Origin: Polymorphobacter megasporae | Lineage (GTDB): Bacteria; Pseudomonadota; Alphaproteobacteria; Sphingomonadales; Sphingomonadaceae | Direction of reading: 5' to 3' | DNA: 64,000 nt | NCBI RefSeq assembly: GCF_018982885.2 | Contig: NZ_CP081848.1 | Coordinates: 3,534,001-3,598,000 of the forward strand | Shown: positions 27,786-37,681 of the stretch, piece after piece | How the letters are laid out: each line of letters opens with the position of its first letter | Numbering within the stretch: the stretch's first letter is position 1 | Made by a program: the position numbers and the translations under genes | Notes under the pieces: model-generated | Database searches by the model: none | What the model saw: the letters and a program-made list of their open reading frames with translations, nothing else | Told to the model about the DNA's origin: nothing

Positions 27786-28078
27786 TTCGTGTGGACTTCG
27801 TGGACTTCCGCCGTCGCGCCGCTTCTTCGAGCTCACCGACGGGTCGTTCAAAAACACCTCCGTCTCGTCCGGACATCGTGGACTTCCGCCGACGCGCCGC
27901 TTTTTCGAGCAGGCCGGCATCGCGAAATGTTCGACCGCAAAAACACCCGTTTCGTGTGGACTTCGTGGACTTCCGGCAGTGCGGAGGCCGGACCGCACCG
28001 GTGGTACCTCGCGCCAAGATGACCGCAAAATACCCGCGCTTCGTGTGGACTTCGTGGACTTCCGCGGTGCGCCACCGA
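27786..28078. repeat. Array of four degenerate GTGTGGACTTCGTGGACTTC repeats
   Basis: A core of about 26 bases recurs at about 27786, 27863, 27950 and 28039, spaced 77, 87 and 90 bp. Copies 1, 3 and 4 are nearly identical; copy 2 has CCGGACATC in place of GTGGACTTC. Each unit also shares an upstream AAAAACACC/AAAATACCC stretch and downstream GCGCCGC sequence, so the whole 80-90-bp unit is repeated. It fills the gap 27559-28146 before the hydrolase gene, in which I see no gene. The same family recurs in inverse orientation near 34.6-34.9 kb. Confidence 0.85.
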
Positions 28079-28146
28079 TCAGGTTCGCCCCTTGGCGACC
28101 GCGGCCCGCCACGTCTATGTTGCCGCAAAACCTTGGGAGAAGAGCC

Positions 28147-29154
28147 GTGCCGTTCGTCAGACCCGACGTTGCCAATTTGCTGGCGATGCTCAGCAGCGCC
28201 CCCGGCCCGAAGATGGAAGACGGCGAGCCCGGGCCGGCGCGCGAGATGATGCGGATGCTGGCGCAGGTCGCCGAGCTGCCACGCGGCGACCTCGCCCATG
28301 TCGCCGATGTCACCATCCCCTCGCCGCAGGGCCACGCGATCCCGGCGCGCGTGTACAGCGCAGCCGCCGACCCCGGCCCGGGACCCGTCCTCGTTTATTT
28401 CCACGGCGGCGGCTGGGTGATCGGCGACCTCGAAACCCACGATTCGCTCTGCGCCGAGATCGCCCGCGTTGCCGGGATGACCGTCGTCAGCGTCGATTAC
28501 CGCCTTGCACCCGAGCACCGTTTTCCCGCCGCGACCGAGGATTGCCTCGCCGCGATGCGCTGGCTTGCCGAAACGCCGAAGCCGGTCGGCCACACGGTCA
28601 CCGGGCTGATCCCGGCGGGCGATAGCGCAGGCGGCAACCTCGCCGCGGTGGTCGCGCAGCAGCTGGGCGGCAAATTGCCGGTGCCGATCGTCGCGCAATG
28701 GCTGATCTACCCCGGTGTCGACATGACCGCGAACAGCGGCTCGATGCAGGAATTTGCCGAGGGCTATCTGCTGACCAACGGCGGCATGCGCTGGTTCACC
28801 GAGCATTATATGGGGTCGGAGCCCGACCTTCATCACGCTTATGCCTCGCCGATTCATGCCGATTCGCTCGCCGGCTTGCCGCCGGCAATGGTCTTCACCT
28901 GCGGCCTCGATCCGCTCCGCGACCAGGGCCGGGCGTACGCCGCCAAGCTGGTTTCGGCGGGGGTGCCGGTCGTCTTCCGCGAAGCGGCGGGACAAATCCA
29001 CGGCTGTATGACATTGCGGCTGGCGATCCCGAGCACGCAGGACGACCTCCACGCCTGCCTCGCGGCCCTGCGGGCGATGGTCGACGAGGCGCACGCTACG
29101 CAAGCTGCGATGGCCGCCGCCGCGGCGCCGCAGACGACGGTGGCCGCCGAATGA
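28147..29154 (+). CDS. Alpha/beta hydrolase of the hormone-sensitive lipase family
   Basis: 335 residues from GTG 28147, chosen because GGGAGAAG lies just upstream; the open frame extends back through the repeat array but that part is not coding. The oxyanion motif YFHGGGWVIGD, nucleophile elbow AGDSAGGNL, acid loop GLDPLRDQG and catalytic His in GQIHGC are intact. Likely an esterase acting on short acyl esters. It overlaps the next gene by four bases. Confidence 0.9.
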   Translation: MPFVRPDVANLLAMLSSAPGPKMEDGEPGPAREMMRMLAQVAELPRGDLAHVADVTIPSPQGHAIPARVYSAAADPGPGPVLVYFHGGGWVIGDLETHDSLCAEIARVAGMTVVSVDYRLAPEHRFPAATEDCLAAMRWLAETPKPVGHTVTGLIPAGDSAGGNLAAVVAQQLGGKLPVPIVAQWLIYPGVDMTANSGSMQEFAEGYLLTNGGMRWFTEHYMGSEPDLHHAYASPIHADSLAGLPPAMVFTCGLDPLRDQGRAYAAKLVSAGVPVVFREAAGQIHGCMTLRLAIPSTQDDLHACLAALRAMVDEAHATQAAMAAAAAPQTTVAAE

Positions 29155-29798
29155 ACCGGGTTTTGACCACCGCGCTGATCATCGCGGCATCCGCCCCGCT
29201 GTCGCTCGCGGTATCCACCACCGTCGCCGCCGAGGGGGCGCCCGGCGGCGACGCGGTAATGCGGCAGTTGTGGCGGACGCAGAAGGCCGACACCGTCGAA
29301 ACCGTCCAGCGCGTCTATGGCCGCGTCGTCCGGCTCAAACTGCCGCGACCGTTCGTGCTGGCGGACCGTCAGGAGCAGCGCGGATTTTTCATCGCCGAAT
29401 ATGTCCCCGACGGCGAGACGGTCGACAACTGGACCCGGATGATTACCGTCACCGGCACGCGCGGCGGCGGTGCGGCGCATGTGACCGACGCCCAGCTTGC
29501 GGCGAAGTTCGAGCCGCCGGCGTGTCCCGCGAAGATCTTTCGCGACCTCGGGCCGACGAAGTCGTTCGCCGGGGTCACCGGCCGGATGGTCGTGATCGGC
29601 TGCGGCGCGCCCGACCAGGCGGGAGCCGAGCACGGCGTTATCGGCGTCTATCGCGACACCGCCGACAGCTGGACCGTCCAATATGCCGAACGCAATCACG
29701 GCAAGCCCCCGTTCTCACCCGAACAGGCCGTGGCACGCCTCGACGCGCTCGCCCCGGCGGTAATCCCCTTAAGCCCCGCGACTGGAGCAGCGAAATGA
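29151..29798 (+). CDS. Secreted conserved hypothetical protein
   Basis: 215 residues with a signal peptide (about 1-26, TTVAAEGA at the end). The mature protein has an FIAEYVPDGETVDNWTRMITVTG motif and ends with a YAERNHGKPPF segment; two cysteines (PPACPAKI and VVIGCGAP) could form a disulfide. The VDNWTRMITVTG pattern recurs in small periplasmic sphingomonad proteins of unknown function. It lies between the hydrolase and rppH with four-base overlaps on both sides. Confidence 0.7.
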   Translation: MNRVLTTALIIAASAPLSLAVSTTVAAEGAPGGDAVMRQLWRTQKADTVETVQRVYGRVVRLKLPRPFVLADRQEQRGFFIAEYVPDGETVDNWTRMITVTGTRGGGAAHVTDAQLAAKFEPPACPAKIFRDLGPTKSFAGVTGRMVVIGCGAPDQAGAEHGVIGVYRDTADSWTVQYAERNHGKPPFSPEQAVARLDALAPAVIPLSPATGAAK

Positions 29799-30292
29799 GC
29801 GACCGGGTTCACCCATCGGGGCTGCCATACCGCGCCGGGGTCGGGATCATGCTGCTCAACGCCGAGGGCAAGGTGTTCACCGGCCAGCGGCTCGATTCGA
29901 AGCTCGAGGCGTGGCAGATGCCGCAAGGCGGGATCGATCCGGGCGAGGAGCCGATTACAACCGCGTTCCGCGAGCTCGCCGAGGAGACCGGGATCACCAA
30001 GGCCGAGGTTCTCGGCGAATCACGCGACTGGCTGTATTACGATCTGCCCGACGACCTGATCGGCACGATCTGGAAGGGGCGTTATTGCGGCCAGCGGCAA
30101 AAGTGGTTCGCGATGCGCTTCACCGGCACCGATGCCGACGTCAATATCGCGACCGAGCATCCCGAATTCCGCAGCTGGCGCTGGTCGACGCTGCCCGAAC
30201 TGTCATCGCTGATCGTGCCGTTCAAGCGCGACCTGTACGAGGCGGTCCTTGCTGAATTTGCCGGGCTGATCGGGTCTAGAACGCCAGCGTGA
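29795..30292 (+). CDS. rppH: RNA pyrophosphohydrolase RppH (Nudix)
   Basis: 165 residues. Starts GLPYRAGVGIMLLN, has WQMPQGGIDPGEEP with the complete Nudix box (about 45-67, REL-EE-G spacing) and KWFAMRFTG plus the EFRSWRW motif typical of RppH. It removes pyrophosphate from mRNA 5' ends and starts decay. It is the third gene of the hydrolase operon, and its 3' end overlaps the convergent TorF-like gene by 17 bp. Confidence 0.93.
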   Translation: MSDRVHPSGLPYRAGVGIMLLNAEGKVFTGQRLDSKLEAWQMPQGGIDPGEEPITTAFRELAEETGITKAEVLGESRDWLYYDLPDDLIGTIWKGRYCGQRQKWFAMRFTGTDADVNIATEHPEFRSWRWSTLPELSSLIVPFKRDLYEAVLAEFAGLIGSRTPA

Positions 30293-31031
30293 CGCTGCCG
30301 ACGACGGTGCCGGCGGTGGCGTGGCGAATGAACGGGGCGACGTTTCTTGGTACATCGTTGCCGACGTATTTGACCCCGATGGTGACGATACTAACGCGGT
30401 AGTCGACCCCCGCGCTATAGTCGATCTTGGTTCGTCCAAGATCAAACGCCCCCTTCTCGCGCCCGACCGACGCCTTGACCGTGACCGGCGTCAACGGGAT
30501 ACCGACCGCCGCTTTGGCATAGGTATATAAGTTGCCCCCCGACACCCCCGCCTGATCGGGGGCATAGTTCGCCCCGAGCGTCACCGTCGCCGGACCAAGC
30601 GACCCGGCGACCGAACCAAACACCTCGGCCTCAGTCGGGCCGTGACGGGGATAGATGTAGGCGATGACCCCGGCCGATGGGGTGAGCAGCCCGACCTGTC
30701 GGCTGTATCCCGCCGACAGATCGATCTCGGCGTCGGTCCCCCGGTCCTGCCGCAGGTCGCGCGGGCGGGCGGTCGACACCCCCTCCGCCCCGGCGAACCA
30801 CCCGGCCAAGCTGGCCTGGACGCTCGCATCGGCCACCGGCTGCCGGTCGCTCAGCGATACTCCCCGCGAGCGATAGTCGGTGAGAAGAGCAGCGGAGGCG
30901 TCGAACTCGACCGCCTGTGCCCGGCTGGCTGCCCCTGCCGCGACAAGGATCGCGCATATGGCTCGAGTAGTGTTGCCGGGACGCAACAGCGGTTGAGCAC
31001 GACGAAGACTTCGAACCGCGATAGCATGCAT
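30276..31031 (-). CDS. TorF-family putative porin
   Basis: 251 residues from ATG 31031. A long basic N-terminus precedes the signal-like segment ending in AASRAQA-V. The mature domain starts FDASAALLTDYRSRGVSLSDRQPVADASVQ, the hallmark of the TIGR02001/TorF family, and ends in a C-terminal Phe (GSVTLAF), as expected of an outer-membrane barrel. The substrate is unknown. It is convergent with rppH and lies 60 bp after the larger porin gene on the same strand. Confidence 0.85.
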   Translation of the reverse strand: MHAIAVRSLRRAQPLLRPGNTTRAICAILVAAGAASRAQAVEFDASAALLTDYRSRGVSLSDRQPVADASVQASLAGWFAGAEGVSTARPRDLRQDRGTDAEIDLSAGYSRQVGLLTPSAGVIAYIYPRHGPTEAEVFGSVAGSLGPATVTLGANYAPDQAGVSGGNLYTYAKAAVGIPLTPVTVKASVGREKGAFDLGRTKIDYSAGVDYRVSIVTIGVKYVGNDVPRNVAPFIRHATAGTVVGSVTLAF

Positions 31032-31091
31032 AATTAACAGGCAAATGCGCCGCGCTGGCTCAAAAAGCAAGCAGCGGCGCAGTCTCAGGCT

Positions 31092-32291
31092 CTAGAAGAG
31101 GACGCCGAGCTCGAGGACCCCGCGGAGCTGCGAGGTGTCGTTCCCGAACTTGCCGAACGCCGCCCCCTCGGTGGCATGGATCGCCTTGACGTACGACCCT
31201 TCGGCCCGGACGAAGAAGATCTTGTACTGGTACGTCGGGCTGACGGTGATCGAGTAGGCGTCGCTCCCGGTGCCGTACAGGAAGCTCGCCGCGGTGCCGC
31301 CGCGGGTGCCCGACGAGCTGACATACTCACCGCGAACCGGCAGGCTGAACTCGGGGGTGAAGCTGTACTTGGCGAGGATCGCGCCGCCGATCGTCGAGGC
31401 GGACGTCGTCCCGAACTGCGGGACCAGATTGTCGACATGGGTGTACTGGACGTACGGCTGGATGATCCACGGCCCGTCGGTATGCGTCAGGATCAGGTTA
31501 TACACCGAGCTGTTGTTGAGGATGCCCGGGGTCGAGAAGGTCGACTTGGTCGTCGTCTTGGTGTTCCCGCTCGCGGCGAAAGCGAGGACGTTCTTCGGGT
31601 CGATCGTGTAGGCAACCGAGCCCGAGATCGTGCTGTACTTCGACGAGTAGAAGCCGTCGTTGAGCGAGACCGAGAACGCGAGCGGCCCCGCGGTGTAGTT
31701 CGCCTGGACGCCCTTGCTGACGGCGGGCTCGAGGTTCCACAGCAGGCCACGGTCGATGTTCATGTTTTCGAAGGTAAATGTGTATTCGGCGCCTATCAGG
31801 GTCGGCATCTTACCCGCCTGGATCGAGAAATTGGCGGTCGGGGCGATCTTGATGAACGCCTGCGGCAGCGGCCCGAAGGTCGAGTCGGTAACCCGGGTGG
31901 CGCGGGTGTAGGGGGTGCCGAGCGAGGGCAGCGAATAGACACCGGCCTGGACAAAGAACTGAAAGACCCCGTCGATCTTCTGGATAAAGATCTGGGCATT
32001 GCTGAGGTCGCCGTACGAGCCGTGGTCGCCCGCGCCGGTGACGGCGTGATCCTGGAAGCGCGCGATGCCCGAGGCGACGCCGGTGACATAGACCTTGCCG
32101 AAGTCGCCGAGGTCGAAGTTGGTCGGCGCGCTATTCCCGGCGAGCGGCCCGGTGATGGCCGGCGACAGGACCGGCGCCGCGGGGGCGGCGGCGGGCGGCG
32201 TGGCGGCGGCGGGTGCGTCCTGCGCGATGGCGGGCTGCGCGACGACCGCGAGGGCCAGCATTGTCCCGGCCAAAATCTGCTTGTTCATCAT
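31092..32291 (-). CDS. Outer-membrane beta-barrel porin (BBP2/OmpL-like)
   Basis: 399 residues with a signal peptide cleaved after AQPAIA. After a short Ala/Pro linker comes a barrel of alternating strands: GDLSNAQIFIQKIDGVFQFFVQAG, FSIQAGKMPTLIGAEY, LWNLEPAVSKGVQANYT, and a closing GVLELGVLF with terminal Phe. The AGKMPTLIGAE and GVQANY motifs are characteristic of the OmpL-like porin family. Its upstream region holds a consensus -24/-12 element (32348-32364) and a TGC-rich box. Confidence 0.88.
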   Translation of the reverse strand: MMNKQILAGTMLALAVVAQPAIAQDAPAAATPPAAAPAAPVLSPAITGPLAGNSAPTNFDLGDFGKVYVTGVASGIARFQDHAVTGAGDHGSYGDLSNAQIFIQKIDGVFQFFVQAGVYSLPSLGTPYTRATRVTDSTFGPLPQAFIKIAPTANFSIQAGKMPTLIGAEYTFTFENMNIDRGLLWNLEPAVSKGVQANYTAGPLAFSVSLNDGFYSSKYSTISGSVAYTIDPKNVLAFAASGNTKTTTKSTFSTPGILNNSSVYNLILTHTDGPWIIQPYVQYTHVDNLVPQFGTTSASTIGGAILAKYSFTPEFSLPVRGEYVSSSGTRGGTAASFLYGTGSDAYSITVSPTYQYKIFFVRAEGSYVKAIHATEGAAFGKFGNDTSQLRGVLELGVLF

Positions 32292-32339
32292 TCTCTCCCT
32301 GCTCTGCGTTGGCTCCGGCTGAGCGCCGAGGTTAACGGC

Positions 32340-32364
32340 TTGTGCGCTGCAACAACCGTGCCAG
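32340..32364 (-). promoter_or_regulatory. Candidate sigma-54 promoter and overlapping TGC-rich box for the porin gene
   Basis: On the minus strand CTGGCACGGTTGTTGCA (32364 down to 32348) fits every fixed position of the sigma-54 consensus, with GG and GC the correct 10 bp apart. It lies 57 bp before the porin start codon. TTGTTGCAGCGCACAA (32355 down to 32340) overlaps its -12 end and is similar to the phasin box. No enhancer-binding activator is encoded in the window. Confidence 0.5.
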
Positions 32365-32400
32365 ACAGGGAGAGCTTGGCGGCCCGCATAAGGGCGGCAT

Positions 32401-34536
<2,136 letters not shown>

Positions 34537-34565
34537 CCCTTGCAAGTCTGCACCCAGCTCGCGGC

Positions 34566-34890
34566 GGAAGGTTACACAAGTCCACACAACGACCGGGTTT
34601 TCGCCCTGGAAACGTTGGTCCCAACTTCTCTCGTTATCCCCGCGCAGGCGGGGATGACGGTTTGGGGTGGAGCGCGGTGCTGCCCAGCGGAAGTCCACGG
34701 GCCAGCGAGTCGCTGTTTGCGGGGACGTTCACACGGCAGCGAGTCGCTGTATGAGGGGCAGGTCGGGGTGCGAAAGGTTACATAAGTCCACACAACGACC
34801 GGGTTTTCGCCCCGAAATCGTCAGGGGGAATGACGGTTTGGGGTGGAGCGCGGCGCTGCACGGCGGAAGTCCACTAAGTCCACACGAGCG
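34566..34890. repeat. Second locus of the GTGTGGACTT repeat family, tandemly duplicated
   Basis: Two units of GGTTACACAAGTCCACACAA type (from about 34570 and 34777; the second reads CATAAG) each run into CGACCGGGTTTTCGCC. Both are followed by ATGACGGTTTGGGGTGGAGC (34656 and 34830) and end in GCGGAAGTCCAC. Between them the phrase CAGCGAGTCGCTGT occurs twice (34703 and 34738). On the minus strand the core reads GTGTGGACTTAGTGGACTTC, the same motif as at 27.8 kb. A half copy of the CCCCGCG inverted repeat is embedded in the first unit. Confidence 0.8.
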
Positions 34891-35279
34891 AGGCAGTTCG
34901 CTGCCTCCCCTCCCGTTGCCCTTCGGGCGGCCTTCGACTCAGGGGATGAGCGAGAGATGCGCCGCTTGGCGCGGCCCGGGGTTGGGGCTGTCTCGGGCGG
35001 ATAGCGCACGGCGACTGCCCCGCCCCCAACCCCTCTGAAATGGAGGGACGAAAGAAGATCGCGACCAACAATGAGAAAGAACACGACGCACGACTCGACC
35101 AGGAGACATACGCCAGTCGCGTGGGTGTAGGACAGCGCGAACACCTGCAGGGAGACGCGCGAACTTTGCCAAGCCCCATTACGGTGAAGGCTGTTTGCGC
35201 CCGGTTACCGTCCTAGCGCGAACCAGAATTGCCGTCGCAGCGGCAGACATTCGTGCGGTGCCCGTCTAGCATTTGCCCG
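34891..35279. other. Non-coding stretch between repeat locus and DMT transporter
   Basis: I see no supportable gene. The GC-rich part 34900-35060 contains several self-complementary pieces (for example GCGCCGCTTGGCGC) and reads like further degenerate intergenic repeat. 35060-35230 is ordinary in base composition, with no convincing start/Shine-Dalgarno pair on either strand. Confidence 0.5.
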
Positions 35280-36116
35280 ATGGACATATCGGTCTTCGCA
35301 ATCGTCATCTTCGCGGCAGCACTCCATGCGACGTGGAACGCGATCGTGAAGGGTGGCAGCGACACACTTCTGACAACGGTGCTCGTGACCGGAGCCGCGG
35401 CGTTGCTGGCAACCGTCTGCCTGCCGTTCCTCACGGCTCCAGCGCGCGAGAGCTGGCCGTTCATCGCGGCCTCCGCGGTGTTCCAGATCGTTTATTTCGT
35501 GCTCGTGGCGCGCGCCTATCATCTCGCGGACATGAGCTTGACCTATCCGCTGATGCGCGGGACGGCTCCGCTGCTGGTTGCCCTGGCGAGTGTGATCTGG
35601 CTCAGCGAGCCGCTGTCGGCCTCCGCGTGGCTTGGTCTGGGCGTCATCTGCGCGGGCATCTTGAGCATGGCGGGCGCGATCCCGCGCGGCGCGAACAGGG
35701 CGGGCATCGTCCCCGCCCTCGGCAACGCCGTCGTCATCGCCGGATATACGCTGATCGATGGCGCCGGTGTCCGCCGGTCACACGCACCGGCAGCCTATAC
35801 ACTCTGGATATTCCTGTTGAGCGGCACCGCTTTGTCGGCTTGGGCGCTGGCGCGGTCACGCCGGTCCTTCGGGAGCTATGTCCGGCGCAACTGGCACCTC
35901 GGACTGATCGGGGGAGCCGGCACGGTCGGCTCATACGGTCTTGCCTTATGGGCGATGTCGGTCGCGCCCATTGCCGTGGTCGCGGCGCTCAGGGAGACCT
36001 CGATCCTGTTCGGCACCGCGATATCCGCACTATTGCTTCATGAGCGGGTTGGTCGCGCGCGGATCGTCGGGGTCGGCATCATTGCCACCGGGGCAATTCT
36101 GCTCCGCCTTGCATGA
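35280..36116 (+). CDS. EamA/DMT-superfamily inner-membrane transporter
   Basis: 278 residues from ATG 35280, with about ten hydrophobic helices in two repeated halves; each half ends in an EamA-like signature (LTYPLMRGTAPLLVALASVIWLSE and ETSILFGTAISALLLHERV). The substrate of DMT exporters cannot be read from sequence. It is a lone gene behind the repeat locus. Confidence 0.87.
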   Translation: MDISVFAIVIFAAALHATWNAIVKGGSDTLLTTVLVTGAAALLATVCLPFLTAPARESWPFIAASAVFQIVYFVLVARAYHLADMSLTYPLMRGTAPLLVALASVIWLSEPLSASAWLGLGVICAGILSMAGAIPRGANRAGIVPALGNAVVIAGYTLIDGAGVRRSHAPAAYTLWIFLLSGTALSAWALARSRRSFGSYVRRNWHLGLIGGAGTVGSYGLALWAMSVAPIAVVAALRETSILFGTAISALLLHERVGRARIVGVGIIATGAILLRLA

Positions 36117-36159
36117 CCGAGGCAGATCGCGACGGCAGGTTGGGAACCGCCTTCCCGCC

Positions 36160-36555
36160 CTACCGCCGACGCCCGCCGTCGACGCTCAACGCCCCCGGCC
36201 CGGCGACCGCCAGATACAGGAAGATGAAGCAGAACAGGATTGCGGGCTCGCCGTGGTTGATCGCCGGGAATGGGCTCGACGGGGCGTGCGCCATGAAATA
36301 GGCGACCGCCATCTGCCCGGCGAGGAGGAACGCCACCGGGCGGGTCAACAGGCCGAGCAGGATCAGGCCGCCGCCGATGAATTCGAGCACCCCGGCGACG
36401 CCGAACAGTCCCATCAGCGGAACCTTGCCGGGGGCGGCACCAGGGGGGAAGCCGAACAGCTTGATCGCGCCGTGTTCGATGTAGAGCAACGCCGTCATGA
36501 TCCGCAGTGCCGCGAGCATCATCGGTGCGTACGCGTTCGTTCCTCGTGCTGCCAT
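36160..36555 (-). CDS. DoxX-family membrane protein
   Basis: 131 residues, four predicted helices. RIMTALLYIEHGAIKLFGFP, FGVAGVLEFIGGGLILLGLLTRPVA and GQMAVAYFMAHAP are typical DoxX motifs. The family is associated with redox stress and thiosulfate:quinone oxidoreductase-like subunits, but most members are uncharacterised. Convergent with the transporter gene. Confidence 0.88.
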   Translation of the reverse strand: MAARGTNAYAPMMLAALRIMTALLYIEHGAIKLFGFPPGAAPGKVPLMGLFGVAGVLEFIGGGLILLGLLTRPVAFLLAGQMAVAYFMAHAPSSPFPAINHGEPAILFCFIFLYLAVAGPGALSVDGGRRR

Positions 36556-36643
36556 TGCCGATGTCCCTCGTTGCCGTTGATCGACACTAGCGTACGACAA
36601 CGGACCGGGATAGGGTCGGAGCCGTAACGATCGGGATCGGTCA

Positions 36644-36919
36644 ATGTCGGTGGGGCGTCCGGTCGGCGCAGAGTGGGGATTCTGGGCGGTGTCGCTTATC
36701 GACGCGGCTTTCTGCTTCGCATTGATCTTCGCCAGCGACCGTGGTCAGGACGCCGCCGGCAAGGGTCTGCAGAGCGGCATCGGTGTTATCGCGCTGATCG
36801 TCGTGGTCGCGCTCGCCGCGCTTTACTGGACCGTGCGGTCGAGCTTCGTTCGTGTGCCGGTGTCGATCATCCTGGTGCTTCCGGCGGTGTTCGCGACGTG
36901 GCGGGTGATGCTCGGATGA
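36644..36919 (+). CDS. Small hypothetical membrane protein
   Basis: 91 residues with three hydrophobic segments (about 13-30, 45-62, 70-86). No family recognised. A GGTCA sequence precedes the ATG only weakly, but composition and the regular helices support it. It points away from doxX across an 88-bp gap. Confidence 0.5.
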   Translation: MSVGRPVGAEWGFWAVSLIDAAFCFALIFASDRGQDAAGKGLQSGIGVIALIVVVALAALYWTVRSSFVRVPVSIILVLPAVFATWRVMLG

Positions 36920-37023
36920 TCTTCGGCACGAAGCCTTGCATGCACCGGCGGCGCTGCGGGCGACCGTCATGTCGTCGGGCTTGCCGAGGTCAAGTTGCGC
37001 GTGAGGTGATAGGGGGAGTTGGT

Positions 37024-37632
37024 ATGCTGCGACGACTAATAATGACGCTCGCTGTGCTCCAGACGACGGGCGCGACAGCTGCGCCGGCGCCCTTCGCCGA
37101 CCAGTTCAAGGCGTATAGCGCGCCGACGCCGCTTACTCCCGACGCGCGCGCGGCGGCGATCCGGCGGCTGGTGCCTCAATATCGCGGGATTCCAGCTATT
37201 CCGTTCGCTCTCGGCCCGCAGCATCCGGTCGTCGCGAATATTGCCGCGCTGAACGTCAACGGGGCCGAGGTCGTGACATACGATTACACCAAGCCCGCCG
37301 CGACCGGGTGGATGCTCGACGAGTATGATGACCGCAGCCCGCGATCGACGTTGTCGATCCTCCTCGCTCCGCACGCCAAAGCCTATGTTTTCGATTGCAA
37401 GCTGAAGGGCAGCGAGGCGCAAGTCGGCTATCTGGTGACCGACTTTGTCTACGATAACGACTACGACACGAAGAAGAGCACGACCGCGATGACCGGCGGT
37501 CACGTGCTGATCTCGATCCCGCCCGCGACGAAGCAGCAGACCTTGCTTATCGGGCGGTTGTTTGGGCCGAACCCCGCGCACAACCCGACCTTCCTGTTCT
37601 TCACCGGCTGCGAGATCACTCGGCTCGATTGA
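37024..37632 (+). CDS. Secreted hypothetical protein
   Basis: 202 residues from ATG 37024 (GGGGAG five bases upstream, which decides the start). A signal peptide ending in GATAAPAP is followed by a globular domain with FADQFKAYSAPTPLTPDARAAA and two cysteines (VFDCKLKG, FTGCEITR). No family recognised. It may share a transcript with the small membrane gene 104 bp upstream. Confidence 0.65.
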   Translation: MLRRLIMTLAVLQTTGATAAPAPFADQFKAYSAPTPLTPDARAAAIRRLVPQYRGIPAIPFALGPQHPVVANIAALNVNGAEVVTYDYTKPAATGWMLDEYDDRSPRSTLSILLAPHAKAYVFDCKLKGSEAQVGYLVTDFVYDNDYDTKKSTTAMTGGHVLISIPPATKQQTLLIGRLFGPNPAHNPTFLFFTGCEITRLD

Positions 37633-37681
37633 GGACCGCCACGGGAAACCCCGCGGACCGGCTGCTTCAATCGAGCTCGCG

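Noticed and set aside
27786..28078. CRISPR array
   Set aside because: The repeats are imperfect, spacing is 77-90 bp, the segments between cores are related to each other and no cas gene is present.
27694..28146. N-terminal extension of the hydrolase through the repeat array
   Set aside because: The frame is open, but the residues only reflect the repeats. A good ribosome-binding site places the start at GTG 28147.
34821..35144. Minus-strand frame with a hydrophobic start after parE
   Set aside because: It runs into the repeat locus, its translation is repeat-derived and it has no ribosome-binding site.
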